This document shows positions 53,960 through 64,000 of a DNA stretch of 64,000 bases, piece by piece. The translations under genes and the position numbers were made by a program. Each line of letters opens with the position of its first letter. Within the stretch, counting starts at the first letter, position 1. The stretch is from Pseudoips prasinana (lineage: Eukaryota; Arthropoda; Insecta; Lepidoptera; Nolidae). A model generated the notes under the pieces. That model made no database searches. It saw nothing but the letters and a program-made list of their open reading frames with translations, and was not told where the DNA came from. The DNA is taken from positions 13,769,001 through 13,833,000 of the forward strand of contig OX621241.1 in assembly GCA_951640165.1 (NCBI GenBank). The letters are read 5' to 3'.

Positions 53960-54830
53960 TCTGGCATAATCAATTACTCTTACATTCCAATTCCCAAACA
54001 ATCGTCTTCACAAATGTACGGTCTAAAATCTGAATTGTATTGTCCGTTTAGGTTCCCTATCTATTTGCATAAAATCTTAAGAATAACTTAGCATAATTTT
54101 GTTTGGCATAATTATATTTTCGCATAATATAATTACGCATAGCAGCTTACGCATAATTTTTTAAGCATAATCTCTCTAACCATAACAATGATTAAGCATA
54201 ATATTCTAAAGCTAAAATTTATTAAGCATAAAGTTCTACATTTTTTTTTCGCTGTAGGAAACATGAAGCAAGCAAGCATGCAAGCAAGCATGCAAGCAAG
54301 CATGCAAGCAAGCATGCAAGCAAGCATGCAAACATCCTGCACCAAACAAGCAAGCATGCAGCATGCAAGCAAGCATGCAGCATGCAAGCAAGCATGCAGC
54401 ATGCAAGCAAGCATGCAGCATTCAAGCAAGCATGCAACATGCAGCAGGCAGGGTTACTGTCACGGCTCCGGCGCTGCGGGCCTACGCGATTTTAAATTAC
54501 ACTCTAGGGGTAGAATAAACAAGACTACGTGGAGTCGGTTTTGCAGCAATTCGGTTCTGTCACTAACTTTTGTTGCACAGCATTTAAAAATTTTAACTAA
54601 CAATATTATTTAATTGTAAAACTTATAATAGTCATTAGGCCTACTAACGATATGCGAATCAAAATTATGCCAAAACAAATTAGTCTTAAAGATGATTGTG
54701 CCAACATAAAATGTATGCCTAAAAATTATGCCGAAGTATTATTTTGCCAAAACAAATTGTGCCAAAATCGTTATGCCGAAGTTTATTAGGACGAAGAACA
54801 TTATGCGAAAAGAAGGGATCCCGTCCGTTT
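53960..54830. repeat. GCATGC minisatellite between mirrored GCATAAT and ATTATGC phrases
   Basis: 54262-54450 is built from GCAAGCAT units and longer GCAGCATGCAAGCAAGCAT units. On the left (54065-54235) GCATAAT occurs about eight times at irregular 10-20 bp spacing. On the right (54655-54805) the complement ATTATGC or a variant recurs about six times. The whole region has inverted symmetry at motif level. Frames through the minisatellite (MQASMQAS) are by-products of the 8-bp unit. Confidence 0.8.
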
Positions 54831-55686
54831 CTATTGGCAGTACCTACCAACAGTTGGTAAGCTTATAAAATATCGTTCAAAAAAATAAACTTGGACCAAC
54901 GATTGAAATTCATATTCATTTTGATTATATGACACAGATTCTTAAATGTTATTGAATCTTTATTTGGTTTTATACGTTTTGGTCGACCATTAATCAACAA
55001 TTAACATTCTTGTATGCATCGGGTTTTATTTATTACAAAATTTTTATCATTACAAATAGAAAAAAACAAACGATCAAGACAAATTAAGATGCATTTATAT
55101 TACTTTAGATATAAAATAATAATTTATTCAACAAAAAGTAAGTCTGGTATAAATTTATTATGGGTTAATTGACGAAACAAGATGATATCAAGTAAACGAT
55201 TCGAAAGGATTTTATTATTATTATTATTATTGCCTGAAACTGGCAATCTGCCTGGTAGTATAAAATAAAATCATGTTTAGTTCCGCTCCGAGCAAGCAAT
55301 TTAAGTTATGAAGCGGTCAGTTTGCAATACAAATTAATTCGGATATCTTCTTACTAGAACAACAACTTCAATACATATGCCAAATCATCATTATATCAGC
55401 CGAAAGACGTCCACTACTGGCAAACCGATGATCTCCACAAATGTCGGTCTTACGATATCCGCAACAAGCAGGTACTTGTTCCGTAAGTCCTCACTGGAAA
55501 CTCACACTGGTCGAAGACTTTCGACTTGAAAGACTGCGGTATTTTGGACGAGAAGACGTTAGAAGTTTCTCGAACGCTACCCAGCCGAGATGAATTCTAC
55601 GACTGACCTGCTCCTCGAAGTTGGAACTACCTAGTTAAATGGTTTATCCTAGGTACTAGGTAAAGATACTTCTCTACAACGTCATA
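54831..55686. other. spacer and a GTCCACTGCTGG-type repeat before the LINE
   Basis: 55385-55460 is a diverged copy of the CAGCCGAAAGACGTCCACT repeat. The region 55460-55680 is less AT-rich with stops in all frames. An in-frame TAG lies at 55657-55659 before ORF1, so the LINE is probably truncated near here. Confidence 0.5.
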
Positions 55687-56436
55687 GTGGCCAAATTTAC
55701 TGATTTTGAATTAAAAACATTGGAAAAAATTAATGGATGTATGACCGTATTATCCGAGGAAAACAGTAAACTAAGGGACCAATTAAATGCAGCCAATAAA
55801 AAGTGTATATCTTATGAGAAAGAAATTTCGTTGTTAAAAACCGAAAAACCTAAGTCTAAGAACACAGGTAACGGTAATATTAGAAACCCATCGGTACCAG
55901 TGTCTTCTGATACCCAAACCCCAAACACGGGAAACACTGAACCACGTGATGTCAGTTGTCAGCCGACACGGAGCGCGGTGGAACAGCGGCTTGTGCCCGA
56001 GTCTAAAACCTACGCGGCGAGGGCCATGAAACCAGCGTTGGAAACTAAAACTACCTACGTTGATAATGTCGACACAAATCCTTGGATAGAAGTTAAACGA
56101 AAAAATCCTATAAAGAAAGGTGGAAACAACTCGATAGTAGCATTAAAGGCAGTAGAACGAAGTAAATTCTTACACGTTTGGAGATTGGATAAATCCACCA
56201 CGCCCGATAGTTTGAAGTCATATATTAAAAGTATATTAGGAAGTGACTGCGAAATTATTATTGAGCAACTAAAACCTAAAACTGAAAGAGACTACGCATC
56301 TTTTAGGATTGGTGTCAATGTAAGCAACTTTGAAAAATTGTGTGATCCCGATATATGGCCACTAAACACAGAATTTAGTGAATGGGTATGGTTATTTCGT
56401 CGCTCAACCAAATATAATAAAACACAAGCCCCGTAG
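55687..56436 (+). CDS. LINE ORF1 protein, N-terminus incomplete
   Basis: ORF1 proteins of such LINEs bind element RNA. Visible parts are an N-terminal coiled-coil-like segment (residues ~10-50, heptads in LSEENSKLRDQL and EKEISLLKTE), then a Thr/Pro/Asn-rich linker. The C-terminal domain of RRM-like type (~155-245) holds FLHVWRLDKSTTPDSLKSYI and DYASFRIGV...DIWPLNTEF. There is no CCHC knuckle. The frame opens at a GTG after an in-frame TAG; the first ATG is at about codon 18. So the true start is either lost by truncation or is that ATG. It overlaps ORF2 by 59 bp, a normal LINE arrangement. Confidence 0.75.
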   Translation: MAKFTDFELKTLEKINGCMTVLSEENSKLRDQLNAANKKCISYEKEISLLKTEKPKSKNTGNGNIRNPSVPVSSDTQTPNTGNTEPRDVSCQPTRSAVEQRLVPESKTYAARAMKPALETKTTYVDNVDTNPWIEVKRKNPIKKGGNNSIVALKAVERSKFLHVWRLDKSTTPDSLKSYIKSILGSDCEIIIEQLKPKTERDYASFRIGVNVSNFEKLCDPDIWPLNTEFSEWVWLFRRSTKYNKTQAP

Positions 56437-59283
56437 AGACATCAACATATTCTACCAAAATGTCAGAGGATTACGCACTAAAACTGTAAAATTTATGTCA
56501 TTTCTACAATCATCAGAGTCAGACATATTCGCAATCACTGAAACTAGTCTAAACGAAGGTATTAGAAACGCCGAGTTTATATTACCAGAATATCAGATAT
56601 GTCGATGTGATCGAGCGGATGGACGCAAGCACGGCGGCGTGCTTTTAGTGGCCACACCGCAGTACGAGCTGCGAGAGTTGACTACTAATGACGTAATAGA
56701 TATAGATAGGTATAATTTTGAATTGGTTTGTGCTGCAGTATATAAACAAAATAGATTTTTATTTACTTGTTGCGTTGTGTACATTCCGCCCCAGACTAAC
56801 GAAAATGAATATATGTTATTGTTTAATTTATTAGAGAACATTTGCGTAAAATATAAGAACAATCTAGTCATACTGGGAGATTTTAATTTATTTGCGTGCA
56901 ATGTTAACATTTGTAATTATTATGAGTATTTTGTGGCCTTCTGTGAATTCATTCAGTGTAATGAGGTACCAAATTGCAACGGTAGGCAGATAGATCTAGT
57001 GTTGAGCGCGCGCAGCGGCGCCGCGGCGTCGCGGTGCGGGCCGCCGACGAGGGCTTGGAGCCCGTGGACGCGTACCATCCGCCGCTCGCCGTGCGCCTGC
57101 CGCTCGGCGCCGCGCCTGCCTCCCCTGCCCCGTGCGCCCCGCCTACCGCACCAACATCAGCGCGACATTTTACTCAAATACCACGACAATTGCAATGGAA
57201 CTTTAATAAAGCCGACTTCTACCATTTATATCATTTAATTCACAATATTGATTGGACAGAAATTTATTTATTGAAGGAACCCAATAAAGTTTTAGATTTT
57301 TTTTACTGTAAGATTTATAAAGTGCTCGACGTTTGCGTTCCTCAGAAAAATATTAATTATATAAATACTAAATATAGCTACCCCGTATGGTATACATCGA
57401 ACTTAATCAAAGATATCAGACTAAAACATAAATTACACCGAATATACAAATCGAGTAAATCCGACGGCGATTATAAAGAATTCGCGAGGTACAGGACTAA
57501 GGTAAAAACTGAAATTATGAATGCATATGACCGGTATAGAGATCGTATGCAAAACCACATAACAACAGATCCTCGGGCGTTTTGGGGCTATATAAAATCT
57601 AGAAAAACCGACTCGTGTAAGCAAAAAATAATTAAAGATGGGCGAGTTTTACATGAACAGGAGTGCGCTGATGAGTTCGCTCGGTACTTTCACTCGGTAT
57701 ATAACCCTGATCCTCTCGCACTGAGCGCGGGGGCGGCGAGTGCGGCGGTGCCGGCCGGCGCGGCGGGCGCCTGGGCGCGCCTCGCGCCGCTGCGGGCGTC
57801 CGACGTGCGGCGTGCACTCGCCCGCCTGCCGCCCAAGCGCTCAGTGGGGCCCGACGGTATACCGCCATTTATATTTAAAGATACTCGAATGGCATTAGAG
57901 AAACCATTATTACATTTGTTTAATCTCTGTATTTTGACTGCGACATACCCTGAACGATGGAAGCTTACCCGGGTGGTACCCGTTCCCAAAGGCAAGGGTG
58001 GTTCGGAGCCTAGCGATTATAGACCAGTGGCTATTTTAAGCACACCGGCCAAAGTGTTTGAGACGGTCATTCACAACTGTCTATATGCACAGGTAGATGC
58101 CCAGTTGTCCGACGCTCAGCACGGATTCCGTCCTGGACGTGGGACAACGGGGAATCTACTACATCTCATGTCCAGGCTGGTGCCTTCGGTGGATGCGGGC
58201 ATCCAGGTAGATTTGGCTTATTTCGATTTTCGAAAGGCATTTGATACCGTTGATAACGACGTTCTTCTCACGAAATTGGCCGTTGTGGGATGCACACCGC
58301 ACACTTTAGCATTCTTTATAAACTATCTGCGGGATAGGCGGCAATATGTAGATTGCGGAGGGTATGTTTCGTTCACAAGGTCTGGTGTCAGTCAAGGCAG
58401 CAACCTGGGCCCTCTTCTTTTCATTCTTACCATCAACGACCTTCTAGAAGTAATCAATCGGTCCACATGTCTCCTATTTGCCGATGACTTAAAATTAGTG
58501 TATGAGATTGAAGAAACAAGGGATTGCGATCAACTACAGCTTGATATAGATGCGGTTGCTGAGTGGAGTATGAGAAACAAATTGTATTTTAATGTATCAA
58601 AGTGTACAGTGCTCTCATACAGTCGCGCCCGCGCCCCGCATCACCACCAGTACTGCTTGGGGGGAGAACCACTGCAGCGTGTCACGGAGGTCAAGGACCT
58701 AGGTATCCACTTTACTGCCGACGTTAACTTTCGATCTCACATTACAAAGGTATGTAAAAAGGCGTTTCGTGGTCTAGGCTTGATTCTGCGGGAAGCTGGT
58801 CAATTTACTGACATTCGTGCGTTGAAGGCGTTGTTTGAAGCATTTGTGCGGTCGCATTTAGAATGTAACTCTATGATTTGGTCTCGACATGAAGCCAAAT
58901 ATATTACCATGTTAGAGAGAATTCAAAACAAGTTTATTAGGTTTATGTATTTAAAACTTTATGGAGTGTACCCAGGATTTCCGCTTTTGTATCCTACTCG
59001 TTATATTTTAGGAATGGTAGGATACTTCCAACTAGAAGTAAGGAGGGAAGTAGCTCTAGCCACCTATATTTGGAAAGTGATTCGTGGAACGATACACAAT
59101 CCAGCCATTCTCAAGGACGTTCGGTTTAGTGTTCCGGATGATTTTAGAGAGCGACGGCGCCAGCCGCCCTTATTGGATGTGCCGCGCGCGCGCACCAACC
59201 TTCTACAGCGCGCACCGGTCAATCGTGCGCTGCGCGCGCTCAATAACTTAGTAAGTACGGGACAACTGGATCTGAGGCTATGA
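56378..59283 (+). pseudogene. LINE ORF2 endonuclease/RT, one frameshift
   Basis: This would nick DNA and reverse-transcribe element RNA. The endonuclease part starts NIFYQNVRGL, with ITETSLN, VVYIPP and ILGDFN. The frame shifts near 57027-57035, after IDLVLS. The second frame continues with VDAYHPPL, in place of the SDHxxL end of the endonuclease. The RT part has GPDGIPPF, DYRPVAILS, HGFRPGRGT, the Asp in YFDFRKAFD, GVSQGSNLGPLLF, and the active site FADD at residues 482-485 of the 57034 frame. It ends in LNNLVSTGQLDLRL. Two short segments, 57005-57150 and 57720-57850, are extremely GC-rich (Ala/Arg/Gly codons) against an AT-rich remainder. Clade CR1- or Jockey-like; not resolved. Confidence 0.88.
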
Positions 59284-59470
59284 ATATACTTATAGGCAAT
59301 AAGGCTTTTTGATATTGTTTAATATTGTATATGTAAGTAGTTATAAGTATAATTTAAGATTGTTATGTTTAACTTATTTTTCATGTTCCACTATTGCATT
59401 GGTTGTTAAACTGTAATGATAGTGTGTAATTTGGAAATAAATAAATAAAAAAAAAAAAAAAAAAAAAAAC

Positions 59471-60044
59471 TTCGAGTGTAGTTCTGTAAGCTGTATGTAG
59501 ACATACAGCTGGAGTATAGCTCTTTATTGATGTAAGATATGGACACTAAAACAAAGAGACGAAGAGATTAAACACATTGAAAATGTGTTATTATTACAAA
59601 ATTAAGAGTATTCGTTGAAGAGAGACAAAGGTAAATGAAAACAAATCTATTTAGGACAACTTAGAGAGAGAGGGCAGGTCGGGGATAAGTTACATACATT
59701 ATGCCAAAGAGAAACTGGGACGTATCAAGAAATCAAAGCGCCTGCCACCTTCCGCCTGGACACGGAAGAAGCTCTACCGACAAGTGCATAACTTTTATAT
59801 ATACTTCCTATAAGTCGAGGTTTATTAAGTAATCTGACTGAATATTAATGGAACGGTTTATATAACTGAGCATAACGGAATATGGGTTTTATATTTTTCA
59901 GAAACAAATTCAGCTGTTGTTTCATTTGTAAAAGTATAAGACTTTTACAAAGTAGTTCTACAGTTTCAGCACATGTAAAAAAGCAGAAAAAAGGAAGTGA
60001 AAAGTTATTCTAACTTTTCACTGTTAATATCATTTATTCGTTAT
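59471..60044. other. no gene seen
   Basis: A short inverted repeat TGTATGTAGACATACAGCT near 59490-59510 and CTTTTACAAAGTAGT/AAAAGTATAAGACTTTTAC near 59925-59955. No open frame of interest. Confidence 0.4.
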
Positions 60045-60373
60045 AAGCTGTGCCCTGCGGTTTTACCCACGTTAAATTTTATAATATATCACAGTACCTC
60101 CCCCGTAGGTGATAGGTGGTAGGGATAGCGTGATAATATGTAGCCTATATTATTATGTTGACCCGACCTCTTAGTAATATTCATGCAAACATTGAAGTAA
60201 TTCCATGCATTACTTTTTGAGTTTAGCCCGGACATACATACAGACAAACAGAAAAAAAATCTAAAAACAATATCTTTGGTTTCGATATCCATTATAGATC
60301 ACAGCCCAAGTATCTTTAAAAAAAAATTCAATGTACAGTTTTGACTTGCCTACGATTTTATTATATGTATAGA
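60045..60373 (-). mobile_element. short non-autonomous Helitron, type B, third copy
   Basis: On the minus strand it starts TCTATACATATAATAAAATC after A. The 3' end keeps AACGTGGGTAAAACCGCAGG and GCACAGCT, but the last bases read TTA rather than AG. It includes a small local duplication TAGGTGATAGGTGGTAGGGATAG on plus. Confidence 0.78.
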
Positions 60374-60449
60374 TTGTTTTTGCAATTAGTATTTAAACCA
60401 TTCATCATTGAAACTCCTGTTCTTTGTAATCGACACAGATATTTGAGGG

Positions 60450-60708
60450 GCCTGATGGCGTGGCTGGCAATTGCTTGCTTTCCACGCTGGAGGTCGTGGG
60501 TTCGATTCCCACCTATGACAAATATTTGTGTGCATGAACATGTCTGTTTGTCCTGAGTCTGGGTATAATTATCTATATAAGTATGTATCTAGAAAAGAAA
60601 AATAATACATGTAGTATATCAGTTATCTGGTATCCATAGTGCAAGCTCTGCTTAGTTTGGGATCAGATGGCCATGTGTAAATAATGTCCCAAGATATTAT
60701 TATATTAT
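60450..60708 (+). mobile_element. tRNA(Glu)-type SINE, family 1, full length
   Basis: GGGCCTGATGGCGTGGCTGG head, TTC anticodon region altered to TTTCCACGC, B box GGGTTCGATTCCC, and the complete body and tail GGATCAGATGGCCATGTGTA...CAAGATATTATTATA. It follows the Helitron by 77 bp. Confidence 0.88.
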
Positions 60709-62059
60709 ATACGAAGCCAAGAGGTTTTATACCTTTACCATTGCTAGAAAGACATTAATACGATTTTAGACAAAACTTTACCTCGTACCTTTTAAAAAAA
60801 AACTTGTATTACTTCTTTTATCAAATTTCAATACAGACACTTTCAGCGGCATAGTAACACGAACATTAAAATTTACGCTCTTAAAATAATCAGGAATCTT
60901 CAACGCGCTGATCCTAGTCGCCTTCAACCGGTTTTTTATTCTGCAATTATTACAGGAAACGGGTTAGTACGGTCGCATGGTATTTGCAGGTACTGATCTC
61001 GTTTCACAACTACAAGTCTTTTATGGATTAATTCCGTTTATAAAGGGCGTTAGCGACAACCTAAAGATAATTGTCGTATGTATTAGTAGATATCTGTGTA
61101 AAAAGAGTCTGGCTAAGAAGATTCTGAAAAGGAGACGTTTGAGGTGGTCAAATTAAGGCATGTTGGAGAATGAGGTTAAAATACTAGACTGGAACATTTG
61201 ATTACATTTTGAGTTACTTAGAGAATAGTAAGGCTACATCGAGACTAACTATAACATGCATCCTGTGGCCTCAGCTGGCTGTCAGAGACCAGCCCCATGC
61301 AGGCTAGTAATGTAACAAGGAGAACCGCAGTGACAGTTAACGAATCCGATGATGGCTTTAGTGTGTGAGTTATCAACGGCCTCTAATTCTGTTACTCTAA
61401 AGGTGTCAAGTCAACGAGGTGAAGTCATTAAGTATCATCTGTAACTCTATAGCGATAATATGGGGATACTACTGAAGCTACTCAGTTTGACGATAGTTGT
61501 TTCCAGGTTGCTGGTGAATTAAGTATAAAGTGGAAGATGTCAAAAGTCTAGCTTCAAATTAAAGACCGTATGTATTTACTTCTTTTTGTTATAAGTTTTT
61601 TACGGAATAACGTAAAACATTATGTTTATTCCTCTAAACTGGTGAAAAATGACGTCTCCAAGTAATTTGGTTTTAATTCAGGAAAATATCCAGTATAAAC
61701 CCACTGAACTTAATATACGCCATAAACTGCTGTACTTTACATTCAGTAAACAGGAACAAGCAAAACACTTCATTTTAATTAGTTCAAATTTATTCAAACT
61801 GCCTGTAATATTTCTACTGTGTATAAGCTAAAATACACACATTATAATTTGTCCCTAACAAACTGATGTGAACATGAAATTCATTATAAACAAAATCGAA
61901 AAAAATATCTTCAATGGCAAATATACTATGTGTTCGACTATAAAGATGTGTCAGGATAGCGAAGAAAAATCACGCAATTTGTAGGGTCCCATTCCCAAAG
62001 GACTCCTCTTATTACTAAAGATAAGCGGCGGCAGCGGAATCTTCTAATGATAATAATAA
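60709..62059. other. no gene seen; AT-rich spacer
   Basis: Frames are up to 60 codons only. A slightly GC-richer part (61260-61400) has no motif. Confidence 0.4.
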
Positions 62060-62300
62060 TATCTAGGGACAATGTCACACAGATCATCCTTGCCCCAAAC
62101 TAAGCAAAGCTTGTACTATGGGTACCAGGCGACGATATACATACTTATATAGATAGATAAATACTTAAATACATAGAAAACATCCATGACTCAGAAACAA
62201 ATATTCGTGCTATCCACACAAATATTTGCACTTACCGGGATTCGAACCCAGGACCACCAACTTTGTAGGCAGGAGCACTACCAACTAGGCTACGGTAATC
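62060..62300 (-). mobile_element. tRNA-derived SINE, family 3, second copy
   Basis: On the minus strand: ACCGTAGCCTAGTTGGTAGT, TGGGTTCGAATCCC, and the body as at 40680-40930 (about 93% identical by eye). The 3' end is GGATGATCTGTGTGACATTG then TCCCTAGATATTATTATT. Confidence 0.85.
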
Positions 62301-62744
62301 TTAATAATAGGAACTCTATAACTGAAACTTCGCTGTCCATCCAGGTTTTCGGCTGTCTTTCAGTGGGCTATATATATATCTTGAACCGTAATAGGTAAAC
62401 AGTTGAAATTTTCAACTCGCCGTTAGAAATAAAGTGGCACAATCAAGCCCTGGTGGTTTAAGTGCCACTACATAAACCGATCCTTTTTGATATCTTTTTT
62501 CCGAATAATAAAAAAAGCCTTTTTAGTTTGTGAATAGCTGTATCGTTTTAAACGTAATAGATAAATACTTAGAATAGAATAGAAATATTTATTGTCAGAA
62601 AGTGTGGTGCATACAGATGTTGTGGTTATAATACAATACCCTTGACACTTAGTCATATTCATGACGTGACCTGGGTTTACATGGTTACAAATTACATCAA
62701 ATAATCACTTTTTATATTCTATTTTATTCAACTACAAAACAAAA
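62301..62744. other. spacer with a solo LINE tail
   Basis: AGAATAGAATAGAAATATTTATTGTCAG (62573-62600) is the reverse of the (TATTC)n LINE end seen at 52965-52980. About 70 bp of LINE 3' sequence may follow. Nothing else. Confidence 0.5.
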
Positions 62745-62913
62745 TCTATAGTAAAGAGAAAACGTTTGTGAGTTTGTGACGTTGTATGGGGTAATCTAGA
62801 TCTACTGAACCGATTTTCAAAATTATTTCACCAATAGAAAGCTACGTTATTGTGGTGTCATAGGCTATGAAAAAACGGGCAAGGACAGAAATGAAGTACG
62901 CGGGCACTGCTAG
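62745..62913 (+). mobile_element. short non-autonomous Helitron
   Basis: TCTATAGTAAAGAGAAAACG after A, interior CTACTGAACCGATTTTCAAAA, and the end GTACGCGGGCACTGCTAG before T. The hairpin is partly lost. Confidence 0.72.
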
Positions 62914-64000
62914 TATTTAATAATTGTATACATGTCAATAGCAATATCTTTATATGTCACAAATATATTTTGTGTCACAAGCATTTATTTATTTATTTTT
63001 GTTAATAGTTAATTAAAATTCATAAAGTGAGTATTACTACAGTATCGCGGTCAACGAAACCCTACTTGTCCGCATCCAACGCGCAATTGGCCAGTTTTTC
63101 TATTATCTTGTAAACTGGTAATAATAAATATTTTTTCTTATTAAATATATTTTGGCATAGTGCTTTTTTAAGGAAACTCCCGTAGCAGGGAAATAAATCA
63201 CCGTGTCGCAGGGTACTTTACAAACATATAATTGACAGACACAAAGTACACTCAGACTCAGAACAACTATATATAAGCTATACAAATAGTTATTCTGTGC
63301 GGGAATAAAAACCAAACACGAGGAATAAAACGCAGGTATCGGCTGTATTTGTAATTTCAAAAGCAATTAAATCAAATGTCGTTTACATTACGAGCAAGGA
63401 AACTAAAGGGCTTTACAAGCACTTTGAGATTAAGAAGAAGTACTCTTTATCGTTTTAAAACATCAACGGTACATATGTTAAGAGAAATAAAATATAATTG
63501 GCGGCTTTATCGCTAAAAGCGAGATCTTCCTTTGTTCCCACGTTTGATAGACCAGAATTTATTAGAAAACGGATAATGGTACATAGCAGCAGGGTAACAA
63601 GAGATAGAAAACAATCAAAGAAAATGTCTTAGGTATTTAATATACACATATATAATAATAATAATAATATATACATAGATTGAATGAATTATAACTTTCT
63701 GACGACCTTAAGAAAAATAATATGTACTGATTGAATGCACAACTTTTCTGTAGGTAGTCACTTACATGATATAATAGCCCTGGGAATTACATGAACGTTG
63801 TAGGATTATAGACATACCTTATGGTATTCTCCAAAGCATTCGATAGTAAAAGTTTCTTGTTGCCGCCATTCCTTCTACTCCTGTCCGATGAAAGTGTGCA
63901 TTGTGTATTAGAACGTACGTTGTGACTTTAGTATGGAACTTTGTGGTATTGTTTCACACAAAATACTACAATTCCAAATTATGATTTAAAAAGATATTCT
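62914..64000. other. AT-rich end of window with a decayed SINE
   Basis: 63170-63330 (minus) is a family 2 SINE relic: AGCAGGGAAATAAATCACCGTGTCG, AAAGTACACTCAGACTCAGAAC, ACAAATAGTTATTCTG, with the head lost after GTTTTTATTCCC. No gene is visible to the end; ATAATAATAATAATAT lies near 63650. Confidence 0.5.

Larger units (their letters stand above)
55687..59470 (+). mobile_element. CR1/Jockey-type LINE, nearly complete, poly(A) tail
   Basis: Order: ORF1, ORF2 overlapping its end, short 3' UTR, AAATAAATAAATAAA and ~22 A at 59449-59470. No target duplication could be matched to CTTCGAGTGTAG after the tail, because the 5' end is uncertain. ORF2 is frameshifted, so the copy is inactive. Confidence 0.88.

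Noticed and set aside
54188..54613. 141-codon protein with MQAS repeats (and antisense MLACMLHA frames)
   Set aside because: All frames across the GCAAGCAT array are open because of the 8-bp unit. This is a simple-repeat effect.

Overview
The window looks like TE-dominated intergenic DNA from a moth or butterfly (Lepidoptera). The basis is the AT-rich background and several repeat types that I recognise as typical of lepidopteran genomes: tRNA-headed SINEs ending in ATT-type tails, short Helitrons ending in CAGCTAG, a piggyBac-like element, mariners, and LINE 3' fragments. The species cannot be named from sequence alone. No convincing host protein-coding gene, functional tRNA or functional rRNA gene is visible.

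Layout. 0-10 kb: a 136-bp-period tandem array, a tRNA-type SINE, two inverted copies of a ~700-800 bp repeat, two Helitrons and two copies of a 133-bp MITE. 10-15 kb: a 3.15-kb piggyBac-like element with a broken transposase. 15-22 kb: a 5S-rRNA-derived SINE, then an intact mariner inserted into the 5' part of an older broken mariner, then a LINE 3' fragment. 22-34 kb: solo repeats, a second 5S SINE, two inverse SINEs around a Helitron, LINE debris and long unassigned AT-rich stretches. 34-36.5 kb: a PIF/Harbinger-type transposase pseudogene with one intron that carries a Helitron. 36-44 kb: SINEs, Helitrons and a 236-bp Tourist-type MITE. 44.5-48.7 kb: an intact 988-residue non-LTR reverse transcriptase bounded by a 13-bp target duplication, inside a unit ended by 28-bp inverted repeats. 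49-55 kb: nested SINE/MITE, a LINE 3' fragment with a 12-bp target duplication, a second Tourist-type MITE, a third 5S SINE, a LINE tail and a GCATGC minisatellite. 55.7-59.5 kb: a second, frameshifted LINE with ORF1, ORF2 and poly(A). 59.5-64 kb: Helitrons and SINEs.

How the parts relate. The elements depend on few enzymes. The mariner transposase (D151, D243, D278) and the 988-aa endonuclease/RT are the only intact mobilisation genes seen. The piggyBac, PIF/Harbinger, outer mariner and second LINE are each disabled by frameshifts or stops. SINEs, MITEs and short Helitrons are non-autonomous. Nesting gives relative ages: inner mariner younger than outer mariner; GTAC MITE younger than the SINE and the inverted repeat it sits in; RT younger than its flanking inverted-repeat unit.

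The most useful new-looking item is the 133-bp MITE family. Three copies of identical length are each flanked by GTAC, and the window itself contains an unoccupied version of one target. I saw no evidence of a wholly new biological system.
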